Assembly (NCBI GenBank): GCA_964415525.1
Contig: CAYQAS010000058.1
Span: forward strand, 1-26,915
Source of the DNA: CAZPUI01 sp964415525
Lineage (GTDB): Bacteria; Acidobacteriota; Holophagae; Holophagales; Holophagaceae
Length of the DNA stretch: 26,915 nucleotides
Direction of reading: 5' to 3'
Part shown: one piece after another, positions 14,898 to 23,046 of the stretch
Position numbering within the stretch: position 1 is the stretch's first letter
Layout: each line of letters opens with the position of its first letter
Program-made: the position numbers and the translations under genes
Notes under the pieces: model-generated
Told to the model about the DNA's origin: nothing
The model's input: the letters and a program-made list of their open reading frames with translations, nothing else
Database searches by the model: none

Positions 14898-15767
14898 TCA
14901 AGATGGAGCGTATTCACATTCCATGAAATCAGCAAGTGCGAGGGCCTGAATTGCGCTGATTTGTGAACTAAGGATTCCGGCCGTCAGTGAACTTGGTATT
15001 CGCTCAAGGAGTGACCGGTCCACTGTTGGGCAAAATCTATTCTTCAGCGCATTCACCATTTCCTGATGGGCTAAGCTTGGTGGAAGAGTCACGAACAGCT
15101 CGCGACAGAATGAATAATGCTGTGTATTTGGCAACTCGGGCAACGGTCCAAAATGCCGTCCTACGATTGGCATGTATTCCGACTTCCGCAAGCTGTCGAA
15201 GATACAGCCGGGATCCACAGTGGTCGCATGACATAGAGACGATCGGAGCTGTCGGAATGTCCCCCGCTCGGTCATGGCAAGGATCCCGACATCAGTGTCT
15301 ATTGTGTCCCAGAGGCTTTCTGCGAGCTCCATCGGGGCGACCACCATCACCTTGTCAAACATTTTGCGGTACGCATTGAGTTGGCTTGGGAGGCGATCCA
15401 GATTATCTAGCTCTGTCTTAATCTCATAAACGGTGGATGTTCCATTCAATATGACAAAGTCTGCCTTAGACATATCGCAACGGAGTTCCGTGGCCATCGT
15501 AGCTCCTGCGAACTTATGACGTCCCAACAGGATTTTTCGTGCAATTGAGTTTTTATAGACATACTCACAGCGATAGTGCTGTTGGAGCATGCTGTAGATT
15601 GACTCGAAGATCGTCTTGTTGGTCATGCATCCCGGCAGTTCCGATGACAAGCCCGAGTCCGAAATGAGCTGGGCCATACCATTTGGCAACCTCATCCCCG
15701 CCATGGCTCGAATGGCCGGCGACGAGAACAAGTGGGCGAGGGGCCTTAGGTAGGCGCGATTGAACAT
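14898..15767 (-). CDS. sce7726 family protein, PD-(D/E)XK-like
   Basis: The protein has 289 residues from ATG 15767; a GTG at 15809 is an alternative start. A restriction-fold core is visible: Glu94 in MATELRCD, Asp103 in KADFVILNG and Glu115/Lys117 in STVYEIKTE, then LDRLPSQLNAYRKMFDKVMVV, all typical of sce7726 proteins. The likely activity is DNA cleavage or binding, together with the sce7725 partner immediately downstream. The C-terminal third is specific and not recognised. Composition is nearer 50% GC, below its neighbours, consistent with transfer of the pair as a unit. Confidence 0.8.
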   Translation of the reverse strand: MFNRAYLRPLAHLFSSPAIRAMAGMRLPNGMAQLISDSGLSSELPGCMTNKTIFESIYSMLQQHYRCEYVYKNSIARKILLGRHKFAGATMATELRCDMSKADFVILNGTSTVYEIKTELDNLDRLPSQLNAYRKMFDKVMVVAPMELAESLWDTIDTDVGILAMTERGTFRQLRSSLCHATTVDPGCIFDSLRKSEYMPIVGRHFGPLPELPNTQHYSFCRELFVTLPPSLAHQEMVNALKNRFCPTVDRSLLERIPSSLTAGILSSQISAIQALALADFMECEYAPS

Positions 15768-16080
15768 CGGATTCAGTCTACCTTTCTGGCTACCGAACTT
15801 GGAGCCCACGAATCTGGCTAATCCCTATGGGGCCGGCGGCGGGTCGCCCAGTTCCGCCGAACCTTGACGCAAAAGGAATGCGGTCAGAACCCTATCGGTT
15901 CGCCCTCCACCATAGGAAGGGGAGTTGGTTCCCTTTCGACGTCGCGGCACCCAACGTCGACGCCCCTGGATTCTTCATGGAAGCAAAGGTGGCATCATCC
16001 CATCCCGGCCGCATGACGAGCTCTGGCGAATCGGTGGTGGCTGGGCGGGCCATGGGCCGGTTCCACCTTGGAGTTCCGTC
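15768..16080. other. Non-coding stretch between sce7726 and a small gene
   Basis: A divergent promoter region is expected here. Open frames exist on both strands (for example 15827-16084 plus) but have no ribosome binding site and no protein-like pattern. No repeat, tRNA or strong hairpin is seen. Confidence 0.45.
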
Positions 16081-16359
16081 ATGACCACGAACAGGGACCT
16101 GAAGCAGATCATCCGCGCCCGGATGGAGAAGACCGGGGAAAGCTATGTGACCGCCCGGCGGCACGTCCAGGCGGCCAGGCCCGCCAGCGGCTCGACAGCG
16201 GTGAAGATCGCGTCCCAGGCGGCCAACGCGATGTTGGCGGGCCATTCCACCGGGTGCGTGGGCTGGAGCGATCACCAGACTGTCTTCATCCCGCCGATCC
16301 TCTGGTGCGGTCATGAAGGCGGACGCACGACAACGGGCGGCCGCATCGCATGTCGTTGA
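16081..16359 (+). CDS. Small protein with LKQxIRxRMxxTGESYxxARRHV motif
   Basis: This 92-residue protein begins MTTNRDLKQIIRARMEKTGE and continues SYVTARRHV. I recognise this basic helical motif from the N-termini of many small bacterial proteins of unknown function, where it may be a helix-turn-helix-like or nucleic-acid-binding piece. The middle (KIASQAANAMLAGH) is helical; the last 30 residues (VGWSDHQTVFIPPILWCGHEG) are different and may be variable. TTGGAG lies eight bases before the ATG. It stands alone between oppositely oriented genes. Function unknown. Confidence 0.6.
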   Translation: MTTNRDLKQIIRARMEKTGESYVTARRHVQAARPASGSTAVKIASQAANAMLAGHSTGCVGWSDHQTVFIPPILWCGHEGGRTTTGGRIACR

Positions 16360-16471
16360 CGTCAGGTTAATGGCGGACTTGCTTGTTGCGTGGCGGGGCG
16401 CTTGAGGCCGGCAGGTCGATTTGATGGCCCTGTTCGCACCTCGGGGCTTGCGATGTGTTTCAGCCCTTCGG

Positions 16472-17170
16472 TTAGGCCTGGAGGACCCGTGGCGCCCCTT
16501 CGCGCGGCAGGTCAATGACCCGCGCGGGGTTCACGGGCCGGTAGTCCTCGTCGCAGACGGACGCGTTCACGTAAGTCGTGGCGTCCCCCAGGGCCGTTCC
16601 GAACCCGTCATGGATGTGGCCGAACAGGTGCAGACGGGGGCGCACCGCCGCGAGCCGGATGGCCAGCTCCTCGCAGCCGAGGGGGTCGCTGCCCTCCTCG
16701 GGTATCCCCCACGCGGTCATCCGCGGCCGGACCTCGTCCAGGATCCCGTGGGGTGGGCCGTGGGTGATGAGCACGTCCGTGTCCATGGGGATGAGGTTCC
16801 ACCGCCCGCGGATGCGCTCCCCGCCCCGCGGTAGGTTGAAGGCCCAGTTGTTGAACCAGGGCTGCCACGGCGAGCCCCAGAAGCGGACCCCGCCAATCTC
16901 GCAACCGGAGTCCTGGAGATAGGTGATGCCCGGGTTCTGGGCCAGGATCATCCCGCAGATGTCGCCATCCCGCTCGAGGCAGTGGTCGTGGTTGCCCGCG
17001 ACGAGAATCTTGTGGCGATGCGGCAGGCGGCCATACCAACCCAGGAAGTCGGTCAGCTCCTGGAACGAGCCCACCCCGGTCGCGTCGCCGCAGTGGACCA
17101 GGACATCCCCGTCTGGGACGGTGATCCGGTCGTGCAGGTTGTGGGTGTCGCTGAGGCAGACGATGCGCAT
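16472..17170 (-). CDS. Calcineurin-like metallophosphoesterase
   Basis: The protein has 232 residues and all the usual metal-binding blocks: D-x-H (Asp8, His10 in SDTH), GD (Asp29 in VHCGDATG), GNHD (59-62), a middle His (ITHGPPHG) and G-H-x-H (FGHIHDGFG). The compact form, with SDTHNLHD at the start and GSPWQPWFNNWAF in the middle, matches the MPPED-like group of single-domain phosphodiesterases found across bacteria. It hydrolyses a phosphomono- or diester with a two-metal centre; the substrate is unknown. The ATG at 17170 is chosen because residue 2 onward is the first strand; the frame is open to 17275. Confidence 0.88.
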   Translation of the reverse strand: MRIVCLSDTHNLHDRITVPDGDVLVHCGDATGVGSFQELTDFLGWYGRLPHRHKILVAGNHDHCLERDGDICGMILAQNPGITYLQDSGCEIGGVRFWGSPWQPWFNNWAFNLPRGGERIRGRWNLIPMDTDVLITHGPPHGILDEVRPRMTAWGIPEEGSDPLGCEELAIRLAAVRPRLHLFGHIHDGFGTALGDATTYVNASVCDEDYRPVNPARVIDLPREGAPRVLQA

Positions 17171-17252
17171 GGACTGGTTCCGGCTGGGGCGGGCCCCATC
17201 CGAATTGTGCGGCATCGACGCCATTCCAGCAGGTCGCGCGCCCTCTTCGGGC

Positions 17253-17432
17253 CTATGGGTTTCCGGCCAAGCCAAGCAGGAGGGTCCTCCCGACCCAGTA
17301 CCCCGCCACGCCCATCCCCATCAGGAGGACCCGCAGGACCTTCCTCCGGTCCATGTAGAACGCCGTCACCCCGAGGGCGCACCCCCCCACCAGGGCGACC
17401 AAGCCGACCGCGAACGTCTGACCCTCGCTCAT
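17253..17432 (-). CDS. Small two-helix membrane protein
   Basis: This 59-residue protein starts MSEGQTFAVGLVALVGGCAL. The ATG is preceded by GAGGAGG with seven-base spacing. Residues 6-26 and 36-56 are hydrophobic and separated by a basic loop (MDRRKVLR), so a helical hairpin in the inner membrane is predicted. No family recognised. It is divergent from the larger membrane protein at 17579 and lies 82 bases upstream of the metallophosphoesterase on the same strand. Confidence 0.7.
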   Translation of the reverse strand: MSEGQTFAVGLVALVGGCALGVTAFYMDRRKVLRVLLMGMGVAGYWVGRTLLLGLAGNP

Positions 17433-17578
17433 GACTCGCCTCCTCGGTGGGCGGATTCGCCGGAAGGATCCTTCCCCTCGCGACACGATTCGGCAACACG
17501 GACCTTTCATCCCGCAAGATCTGGATAGACTCAATCCATTCCCCAAACACAGCGAAGACATCCCCCACAGGAGGCTTG

Positions 17579-18481
17579 ATGCGAAGGCTCACCGCATGGT
17601 TTTTCTGGCTCGTCGGTGTCATTAGGGGATGGGCCCAATGGACCGCTCGTGTGGTTTTAGGGCTGATCGGCTGGATCAAGGGCACGGGATGGCCGTGGGC
17701 GAAAGATCGGACAGCCCCTCTGCGGGCCTACCTCCGCCAAAAACGTTCCCCGGTCCGAAAGATGAGGGCCTACGACAGTGTCTGGCGGCTTCTGGTGCTG
17801 TTTCTGGTCGCCATCATCCTGACTTGGGGAATCGTGAAGGGGTCGCACCTCATGTGCGTGGAGATCCTGAGGGCTGAACCGAAGCTCCTTTGCGACACCC
17901 CCAGGCTCAGGGGCCTGATTCTGGACACATACACCCTTCAGGTCACGCTCAGCCTGATCCTGGTGGGGGTGTGGTTCATTGGCCTGCGGCGTTCGAACGC
18001 CTGGGGCATCGGGTTTGTCCCGACCCAGTTCCTCAAGAGGGTGGACGACGCCATCGCCCTACACGAACCGGGCGAATTCGCGAAGGCGTTCCGGGAGCTG
18101 ATGAGGCACAGGAGCGGCCGGAAAGGGGCCACGAACCTGGACCTCCTGGTGCGCACCGTCGTGGACGACCATGGCAGGCGCCGGGACCTTTACTACCACC
18201 TGGACCGTTCCCGGACGCCCGTGGCCAAGCGCTATCTGGTGATGCGCTGCAACGAGGCCGCCATCTGGTCCCTGTGGGTGTGGCTGATGTTCTTCTTCTA
18301 CGCGCACCTGTTCCTTCCGTTCCTGGTCCTCCCCGCTGGAAGACTGGTTCCAGGCGCAATCGCGTTCCTGCAAGGCAGTCCCGAGATGAAGACCCTAGCC
18401 GCGATCGGCACCCTGTTGACACTGGGGCGCGCTTTCTTTTCCGCCTTCAAATCCATCCAGTCCGGCAGATCCGATCGCTAA
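17579..18481 (+). CDS. Multi-pass membrane protein, function unknown
   Basis: The protein has 300 residues, with CAGGAGG just upstream of the ATG. Hydrophobic segments lie at about 5-35 (two short, Trp-rich stretches), 70-88 (LLVLFLVAIILTWGIVKG), 119-136 (LQVTLSLILVGVWFIGL) and 228-252 (AIWSLWVWLMFFFYAHLFL and following). A cytosolic-looking polar loop runs from 138 to 225, with HEPGEFAKAFRELMRHRSGR and VDDHGRRRDLYYHLDR. No transporter or enzyme motif is recognised. The expression signal is strong but context gives no clear role. Confidence 0.72.
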   Translation: MRRLTAWFFWLVGVIRGWAQWTARVVLGLIGWIKGTGWPWAKDRTAPLRAYLRQKRSPVRKMRAYDSVWRLLVLFLVAIILTWGIVKGSHLMCVEILRAEPKLLCDTPRLRGLILDTYTLQVTLSLILVGVWFIGLRRSNAWGIGFVPTQFLKRVDDAIALHEPGEFAKAFRELMRHRSGRKGATNLDLLVRTVVDDHGRRRDLYYHLDRSRTPVAKRYLVMRCNEAAIWSLWVWLMFFFYAHLFLPFLVLPAGRLVPGAIAFLQGSPEMKTLAAIGTLLTLGRAFFSAFKSIQSGRSDR

Positions 18482-18583
18482 CCAGGGAACGGAGGACGGC
18501 AGATGATCCGGTTCGGTCCGCTTCGATCCCGGCCCCAAGATAACTGGCAGTTCCGGTACCTTGAACAAGGCATGGAAAGGGCG

Positions 18584-18630
18584 GCGGCCAGGAAGATTCG
18601 AACCTCCCCAAGGGGGTCTCAAGCCTGCTT
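18584..18630 (-). other. tRNA 3'-end fragment (T-arm and acceptor), possible attachment-site remnant
   Basis: The minus strand holds a perfect T-arm: GGAGG (18603-18607), loop TTCGAAT (18596-18602) and CTTCC (18591-18595), followed by acceptor-like TGGCCGC (18584-18590). Upstream is CAGGCTTGAGAC, which resembles the anticodon arm of tRNA-Leu with anticodon GAG, but its 3' stem is lost. No matching 5' half (GCGGCCA plus D-arm) is found nearby. This looks like a broken tRNA end of the kind left by integration of mobile elements. It sits between the 17.6-kb operon and the kelch-metzincin gene. Confidence 0.5.
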
Positions 18631-18724
18631 GTAATTTTAGCTATGAAAATTCATGGATTTTTGAGCCTAACCTGTATGGGGGCCATGGATTAGCCCAACA
18701 AACGCCAATGCCTAGGCTGGTGGG

Positions 18725-21487
18725 TTGATTCTGACGAAACCCGCGACACCTTCGCCTGCCGCAATGGAGTCTCGCACTCCGATCTCGCAGGAGCGGACGG
18801 CTTGGGATGTTGCAGCCAGTGCCCCATTGCCCAGCGGTCGCTCAGGCCGTGAAAGTGTCAATATTGAAGTCAACCCTGGCATCAGGCTTGGCTTCGATCC
18901 TCTGAACACCGAATTCGCGGGCGACCAGTCATTAAGCCGCATCCAGCCCAACACGGAGCGAAGCACTCTCCAGATCTCCCGCTTCGCCCACACGGCCACG
19001 AAGCTGGCCGACGGCAAAGTTCTTCTCGTGGGCGGAGCCACCGGCGAAGGGAAGCTAGACTGGCTCGCACCCGTGGATGACCTCGGGAAGATCTTTGATA
19101 CAACATCGACTGCAGAGGTCTACGACCCAACGACTGCCACCACCAAGCGCGTGGGAGACCTCAAACAGGCCCGGCGCGACCACGCAGCAGTCTTGCTGCC
19201 TACAGGGCAGGTCCTCATCGTCGGCGGAAAGAAGTGGGACACCACAAGTAAGAATTGGGTCTATCCCAACGTGATTGAGAGGTATGACCCGGATACAGAG
19301 ACCTTCTCCGTCATGGACAAATTGGATTACGGATTGTCCGAGCCGAAGGCGGTGCTGATGAAGGACGGGAGTGTGTTCCTGGCGGGTCAGATTCAGGCCC
19401 CGATGGAAGCCCCCGCACAGCCGAAGGCCATGAGGTGGGATGCAGAATCGAAGAGCTTCAGGTTGGTTTCGCCCAACAGCTCTGAAGCTAACGGGAATGC
19501 CTTGACCGTCGGCAGTTCGCTCATGGGATTCATCGTCGGCAACGACATCAAGATCGACTACGTCACGATGAATCAGGGGGTTCAGAAATACCTGAACGCT
19601 TTCAAGCGGGCGGATAACTCCGGAGCTTTTCCTTCGGACGAAAACACGTTCACGGGTGTGCCTGAAACGGACCCGAAGCTGAAAGACTGGAAAAAGAATG
19701 TTCCGAGCATTGCCAATCGCCCGGCAAAGTTGGACTTCATTTTCAGTTCGAGCTTGGCGCAGGGTTCGTATCAAACAAATCGTCTTGTAGCGAGACTTGA
19801 GGTTATTCCGCCAGCAGGAAGCCCCTATTCGGCCCCTGCACCACAGGATGTTTCTGTTACTCCGTGGCCTCAGGTATCGCCTATCCAAACGCAGTTTGTG
19901 GCCACCTTCAAACTTGGAGGTAATGAAACCATTGCTGGTGCCAAGGTTCGCGTTACATTGGATCCGGATCGTATGGTCTACCCAAAAACCTTGCCATTAG
20001 AAAAAGAGGCATTCGATATAGATCCTGGTTGGCAAATTGGATCAACGTTGCGATTTAGAATTATCCCAATTCATTATGTTGACCCCAATAAGTTGGACTT
20101 GCCAGCTCCAGGCATAGATCAACAATCCATCAAGGATATGCTCGAACGCCTTTATCCGGTTTCTTTGATAGATTGTGATGTGTTGCCAGTCCTTGATTAT
20201 ATAGTTGGTAGCGATTCGAAAGATGTATCGAGGGGCAGGCGAGATCCTATTGATGCTCCAGCCAGAGAGAATGATATATATCCTGGGTGGAATACCATAC
20301 TATACGAACTTGATGTTCTTCGGATTGGTTACACTGGCAAGAGAGAAATAGTTGTTATGGGATTACTGCCTAGTGGCATTCCAGATAAGCGACTACTTGG
20401 GCTGACGTGGTCTGGGTATCCTCAAACCGTTAATGGTAAGAATGTGATTTCAAATCTTGATGGATGTGTTGTCGATGTCGATTTGCAAAACCCTTTTAAT
20501 TCATCGCTTCCGCACGAGTTAGGACATTCATTTCAAAGAAAACATGCCCCTACTCCTGCTATCAACGGGTATAATTCCCCAGAAGGTCCTGATGGAGTAT
20601 TTCCTTATACGAATGGAAAATTGGGACAAACATTTCCGATTTCAATTTTTGATGTAGTTCAGAAGTCGGATGTCGAGTTCGTGGATGGACAGGCGTTGAC
20701 ATATGATCTTATGGGATATGTACACCCTAGATGGATTTCCGATTATACATACGGAGGAATTTCAGCGATGCTAAAGAGCTATAGTGCGTTTGTAGGATTG
20801 ACGACAGTCTCAATGGTGTCTGGAAATATGACACACATTGTTGGTGGCGCCACACAAAAGGTCAATAGCGACGTTCCGGTTGTTGTTATTGATATAAAAT
20901 TAGCAGGCGACAAAGTTGATCACATCGGAATGCAGTCAGATGCATTGCGTGGCGCAATGCCTCTTCAAAATGTAGGTGATTACGTATTTAGGGCCATTGG
21001 ATTAGGCGGTGAAATATTTGAAGCCAAATTTGAGGTGCATAAATATTGCGACTGGAATCCAAACGCATTTATGGGAAATGTGATACTGCCAACTCCGGAA
21101 AAATGGGTAAAATATATAATTATAAAAAATGGAAAAACTGTGTATGCAGAAGGTTTTGAAGTTGATCAATCTGTCTTGCGGTCATCAAAAAAGCAGGTAT
21201 CAAAAATACAAATACAAATGGTAAAAAATACCAATGATTCTAGACATTATTTTGCATGGAACGGCTTGAAGCCACGAGATGCATGGGCGCGAATTCAATC
21301 CAGCAAGTCTGAAGAATGGATTGTGATTCCTTCCTTTAGTCGCGACAAGCCGGAAATAATTTTAACGAAAGATATTATATCGCGATTGCCAGAACGACCT
21401 GTGGTTGAAATTCATGCATGGTATGGGTTTATTGAAAAAATTGAAACTTACGTCTTAGATTCCTCGGGGGCACTGCTTGATAAGTAA
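18725..21487 (+). CDS. Kelch-repeat and metzincin-type metalloprotease fusion
   Basis: The protein has 920 residues from TTG 18725 (ATG 18764 is an alternative). Residues 86-220 contain three kelch-type repeats (HTATKLADGKVLLVGG, DHAAVLLPTGQVLIVGG, KAVLMKDGSVFLAGQ, with AEVYDP and IERYDPDTETF), a beta-propeller of the galactose-oxidase style. Residues 597-607 read HELGHSFQRKH, the HExxHxxxxxH zinc site of metzincins, and Met663 in LTYDLMGY fits the Met-turn. A secreted or surface protease is expected, yet no signal peptide is visible. From about 19.8 kb the gene turns clearly AT-rich while the first kilobase is GC-rich, so it may be a chimera. Confidence 0.75.
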   Translation: MILTKPATPSPAAMESRTPISQERTAWDVAASAPLPSGRSGRESVNIEVNPGIRLGFDPLNTEFAGDQSLSRIQPNTERSTLQISRFAHTATKLADGKVLLVGGATGEGKLDWLAPVDDLGKIFDTTSTAEVYDPTTATTKRVGDLKQARRDHAAVLLPTGQVLIVGGKKWDTTSKNWVYPNVIERYDPDTETFSVMDKLDYGLSEPKAVLMKDGSVFLAGQIQAPMEAPAQPKAMRWDAESKSFRLVSPNSSEANGNALTVGSSLMGFIVGNDIKIDYVTMNQGVQKYLNAFKRADNSGAFPSDENTFTGVPETDPKLKDWKKNVPSIANRPAKLDFIFSSSLAQGSYQTNRLVARLEVIPPAGSPYSAPAPQDVSVTPWPQVSPIQTQFVATFKLGGNETIAGAKVRVTLDPDRMVYPKTLPLEKEAFDIDPGWQIGSTLRFRIIPIHYVDPNKLDLPAPGIDQQSIKDMLERLYPVSLIDCDVLPVLDYIVGSDSKDVSRGRRDPIDAPARENDIYPGWNTILYELDVLRIGYTGKREIVVMGLLPSGIPDKRLLGLTWSGYPQTVNGKNVISNLDGCVVDVDLQNPFNSSLPHELGHSFQRKHAPTPAINGYNSPEGPDGVFPYTNGKLGQTFPISIFDVVQKSDVEFVDGQALTYDLMGYVHPRWISDYTYGGISAMLKSYSAFVGLTTVSMVSGNMTHIVGGATQKVNSDVPVVVIDIKLAGDKVDHIGMQSDALRGAMPLQNVGDYVFRAIGLGGEIFEAKFEVHKYCDWNPNAFMGNVILPTPEKWVKYIIIKNGKTVYAEGFEVDQSVLRSSKKQVSKIQIQMVKNTNDSRHYFAWNGLKPRDAWARIQSSKSEEWIVIPSFSRDKPEIILTKDIISRLPERPVVEIHAWYGFIEKIETYVLDSSGALLDK

Positions 21488-22063
21488 TGTTATGCTATCT
21501 TCGCCGGAGTTCGGTTGAAGACCTCTCCCATCAGTTGGCAGTAAACGAAAGGGGCTGCGGCCCCTTTCGTGCTCTTTGTCCCTGCCGTCTGTCTCGGCCG
21601 TGCAGCCCCCCCACCATCAGGGGGGCTCGGGACCGGGCGCAAGCGATACGTTGAATCTCTGCGATCTTTGATAACTGGAATGGGTCAAATCCATTCACGG
21701 ACGCCACGCGTTCCGGGAGCGTGCCAGACGCATTTCCTGGGGTGATTTCGGAGGGGTGGGCCGGTCTTTGCGCTCCCGATGGTTATCTTTTCGGCGGCCA
21801 CGATGCAGGCCAAATGGGAAACAAGGGTGAGCGAAACGAATCCGCCAGTTTCACGTTTGGCCGGTGGATGATGCGATATCGCCGGGTGATTTCGAACTCC
21901 AAGACCGACCCCATCGGGGATGGGCGTAGGGTGCTTGTTGCTGTCATTATTTGGAATTAGGGCCCAATGAGCATAATTGCTTACGAATGACAGGTGGACG
22001 TAACCGCGCGCTGCTGATACATCTCTTTCATGTCTTCCACACGCTGACGGACACGGAGAGGTC
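21488..22063. other. Intergenic region between kelch-metzincin gene and the hxs operon
   Basis: After the terminator there is a second GC-rich hairpin (AGCCCCCC 21604-21611 with GGGGGGCT 21620-21627) without a T-run. Open frames on both strands between 21685 and 22077 lack ribosome binding sites and protein-like patterns. The region from about 21900 should hold the hxs promoter, but I cannot place one with confidence. Confidence 0.5.
21545..21578 (+). terminator. Strong intrinsic terminator after the kelch-metzincin gene
   Basis: ACGAAAGGGG (21545-21554) pairs perfectly with CCCCTTTCGT (21561-21570) around a six-base loop, with one more C-G pair inside. GCTCTTT follows. It is 58 bases past the stop codon. 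Confidence 0.8.
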
Positions 22064-22660
22064 ATGGGCCACGACAATCACAACCGTCGACCCTTTCTGA
22101 GGCAAGGAGTCGCTGTCGCTGCCGTCTTGACTGCGGCTTTGTCGCTCCATGCCTTAAGTGTCCCTGGCCCTGCCTCCGTCGTCATGCGAGAGGCAGGATC
22201 CCAGGTTGAAAAGGCGATCGACTCGCGCCCAACTGTCCCCAAGGCTTTGGTGCTACACCCTGCAAGGGGAAATGGATCGGTTCTTCTTGGACATCGCTCG
22301 CATTCATCCCATCGATCCCACGCTTCGCACCGATCCCATGCGTCTCACTACTCCGGCACAGGGTATCGGTATGTTCCGACTCCCACGCCTCCCACACCTT
22401 CCATCACGCCTCCCAGAGTCACGACACCATCGAAACCGACTCCGAAACCCAGCGTCGCCCCGGCGCCTGAAAAGCGCCAGGACTCAACAACCCATGAGAT
22501 CCGAATGAAGGATGGTCGGGTGTTCAGGGGGGTGGTTGAGGATCTTGGTGCGAAATACCGGATCACGATGGCGGAGGGCCCCATTGACGTCGCGAAGACC
22601 GATGTCGCGAGCAGGAAACCCATTTCCAAATCCGGAACACCAAAGAGCGCCAAGAAATGA
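22064..22660 (+). CDS. hxsA: His-Xaa-Ser repeat protein HxsA (modified substrate of the HXS system)
   Basis: The protein has 198 residues with GGAG five bases before the ATG. Residues 77-97 are seven uninterrupted His-Xaa-Ser triplets in which Xaa is R, S, R, A, R, A, Y, the defining trait of HxsA and the presumed target of the radical SAM enzymes downstream. The N-terminus (NRRPFLRQGVAVAAVLTAAL) fits the twin-arginine pattern S/T-RR-x-F-L-K, followed by a mild hydrophobic stretch. Residues 104-135 are a Pro/Thr-rich linker. Residues 143-187 (HEIRMKDGRVFRGVVEDLG...) look like a small beta domain. Its stop overlaps the next start as ATGA. The nature of the modification is unknown to me. Confidence 0.9.
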   Translation: MGHDNHNRRPFLRQGVAVAAVLTAALSLHALSVPGPASVVMREAGSQVEKAIDSRPTVPKALVLHPARGNGSVLLGHRSHSSHRSHASHRSHASHYSGTGYRYVPTPTPPTPSITPPRVTTPSKPTPKPSVAPAPEKRQDSTTHEIRMKDGRVFRGVVEDLGAKYRITMAEGPIDVAKTDVASRKPISKSGTPKSAKK

Positions 22661-23046
22661 CTGACCAGGGCGCCGAGCCGATCCAAATCGCGTTCGACAC
22701 CTCGGTGTACCGATTGGACGCGATCAAGAAAGCCGCCCTCAAGTTCGCCGGGACGTTCCATATCCTGATCTCCAGCGCCACCGAGGGCGTCGCCACCGTC
22801 AGCCTCTCCCCCAAGTCGGGAACTGTTGACCCCATGGGGGCAGTGGGGGAGTTCCAGAACGAGGTGCTGGATCAGGAACTGCGCGAGGTGGTGGTGCGGG
22901 AGACGGAGGGGATCCGCAACCTTCTCCTGGCGCAGGCATTCTCCGCCACATCGCTGGTCGATGCTGCGGGCGATGAGGCCGACTACCGCCTTGATCCCCT
23001 CGGGATAGGGAGCCCAGACGCAGCAAGGGGCTCGAACTCTCGATGA
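22657..23046 (+). CDS. hxsD: His-Xaa-Ser system protein HxsD
   Basis: This 129-residue protein carries the HxsD signature: FQNEVLDQELRE (66-77), corresponding to the family's LLNDYxLRE-like motif, followed by ETEGIRNLLLAQAFS (82-96). The first part (IQIAFDTSVYRLDAIKKAALKFAG) resembles the usual start, a strand then a helix. HxsD always travels with the two HXS radical SAM proteins; by analogy with other peptide-modifying systems it may bind substrate or assist a maturase, but this is inference. It overlaps hxsA and hxsB by ATGA at both ends, so translation is probably coupled. Confidence 0.9.
   Translation: MTDQGAEPIQIAFDTSVYRLDAIKKAALKFAGTFHILISSATEGVATVSLSPKSGTVDPMGAVGEFQNEVLDQELREVVVRETEGIRNLLLAQAFSATSLVDAAGDEADYRLDPLGIGSPDAARGSNSR

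Noticed and set aside
15892..16515. Long minus-strand frame of 207 codons
   Set aside because: It is opposite the 16081 gene, is rich in Arg/Pro/His as expected for antisense of GC-rich coding DNA, and has no start site.
18584..18660. Complete tRNA gene
   Set aside because: Only the T-arm and acceptor 3' strand are intact. The anticodon stem does not close and no D-arm or 5' acceptor strand is present.
21604..21627. Second GC-rich hairpin as an intrinsic terminator
   Set aside because: It has no T-run on either side, so it is recorded only as part of the intergenic region.
21685..22077. Frames on both strands before hxsA
   Set aside because: Neither has a ribosome binding site or protein-like residue pattern. 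The stretch is better described as non-coding.
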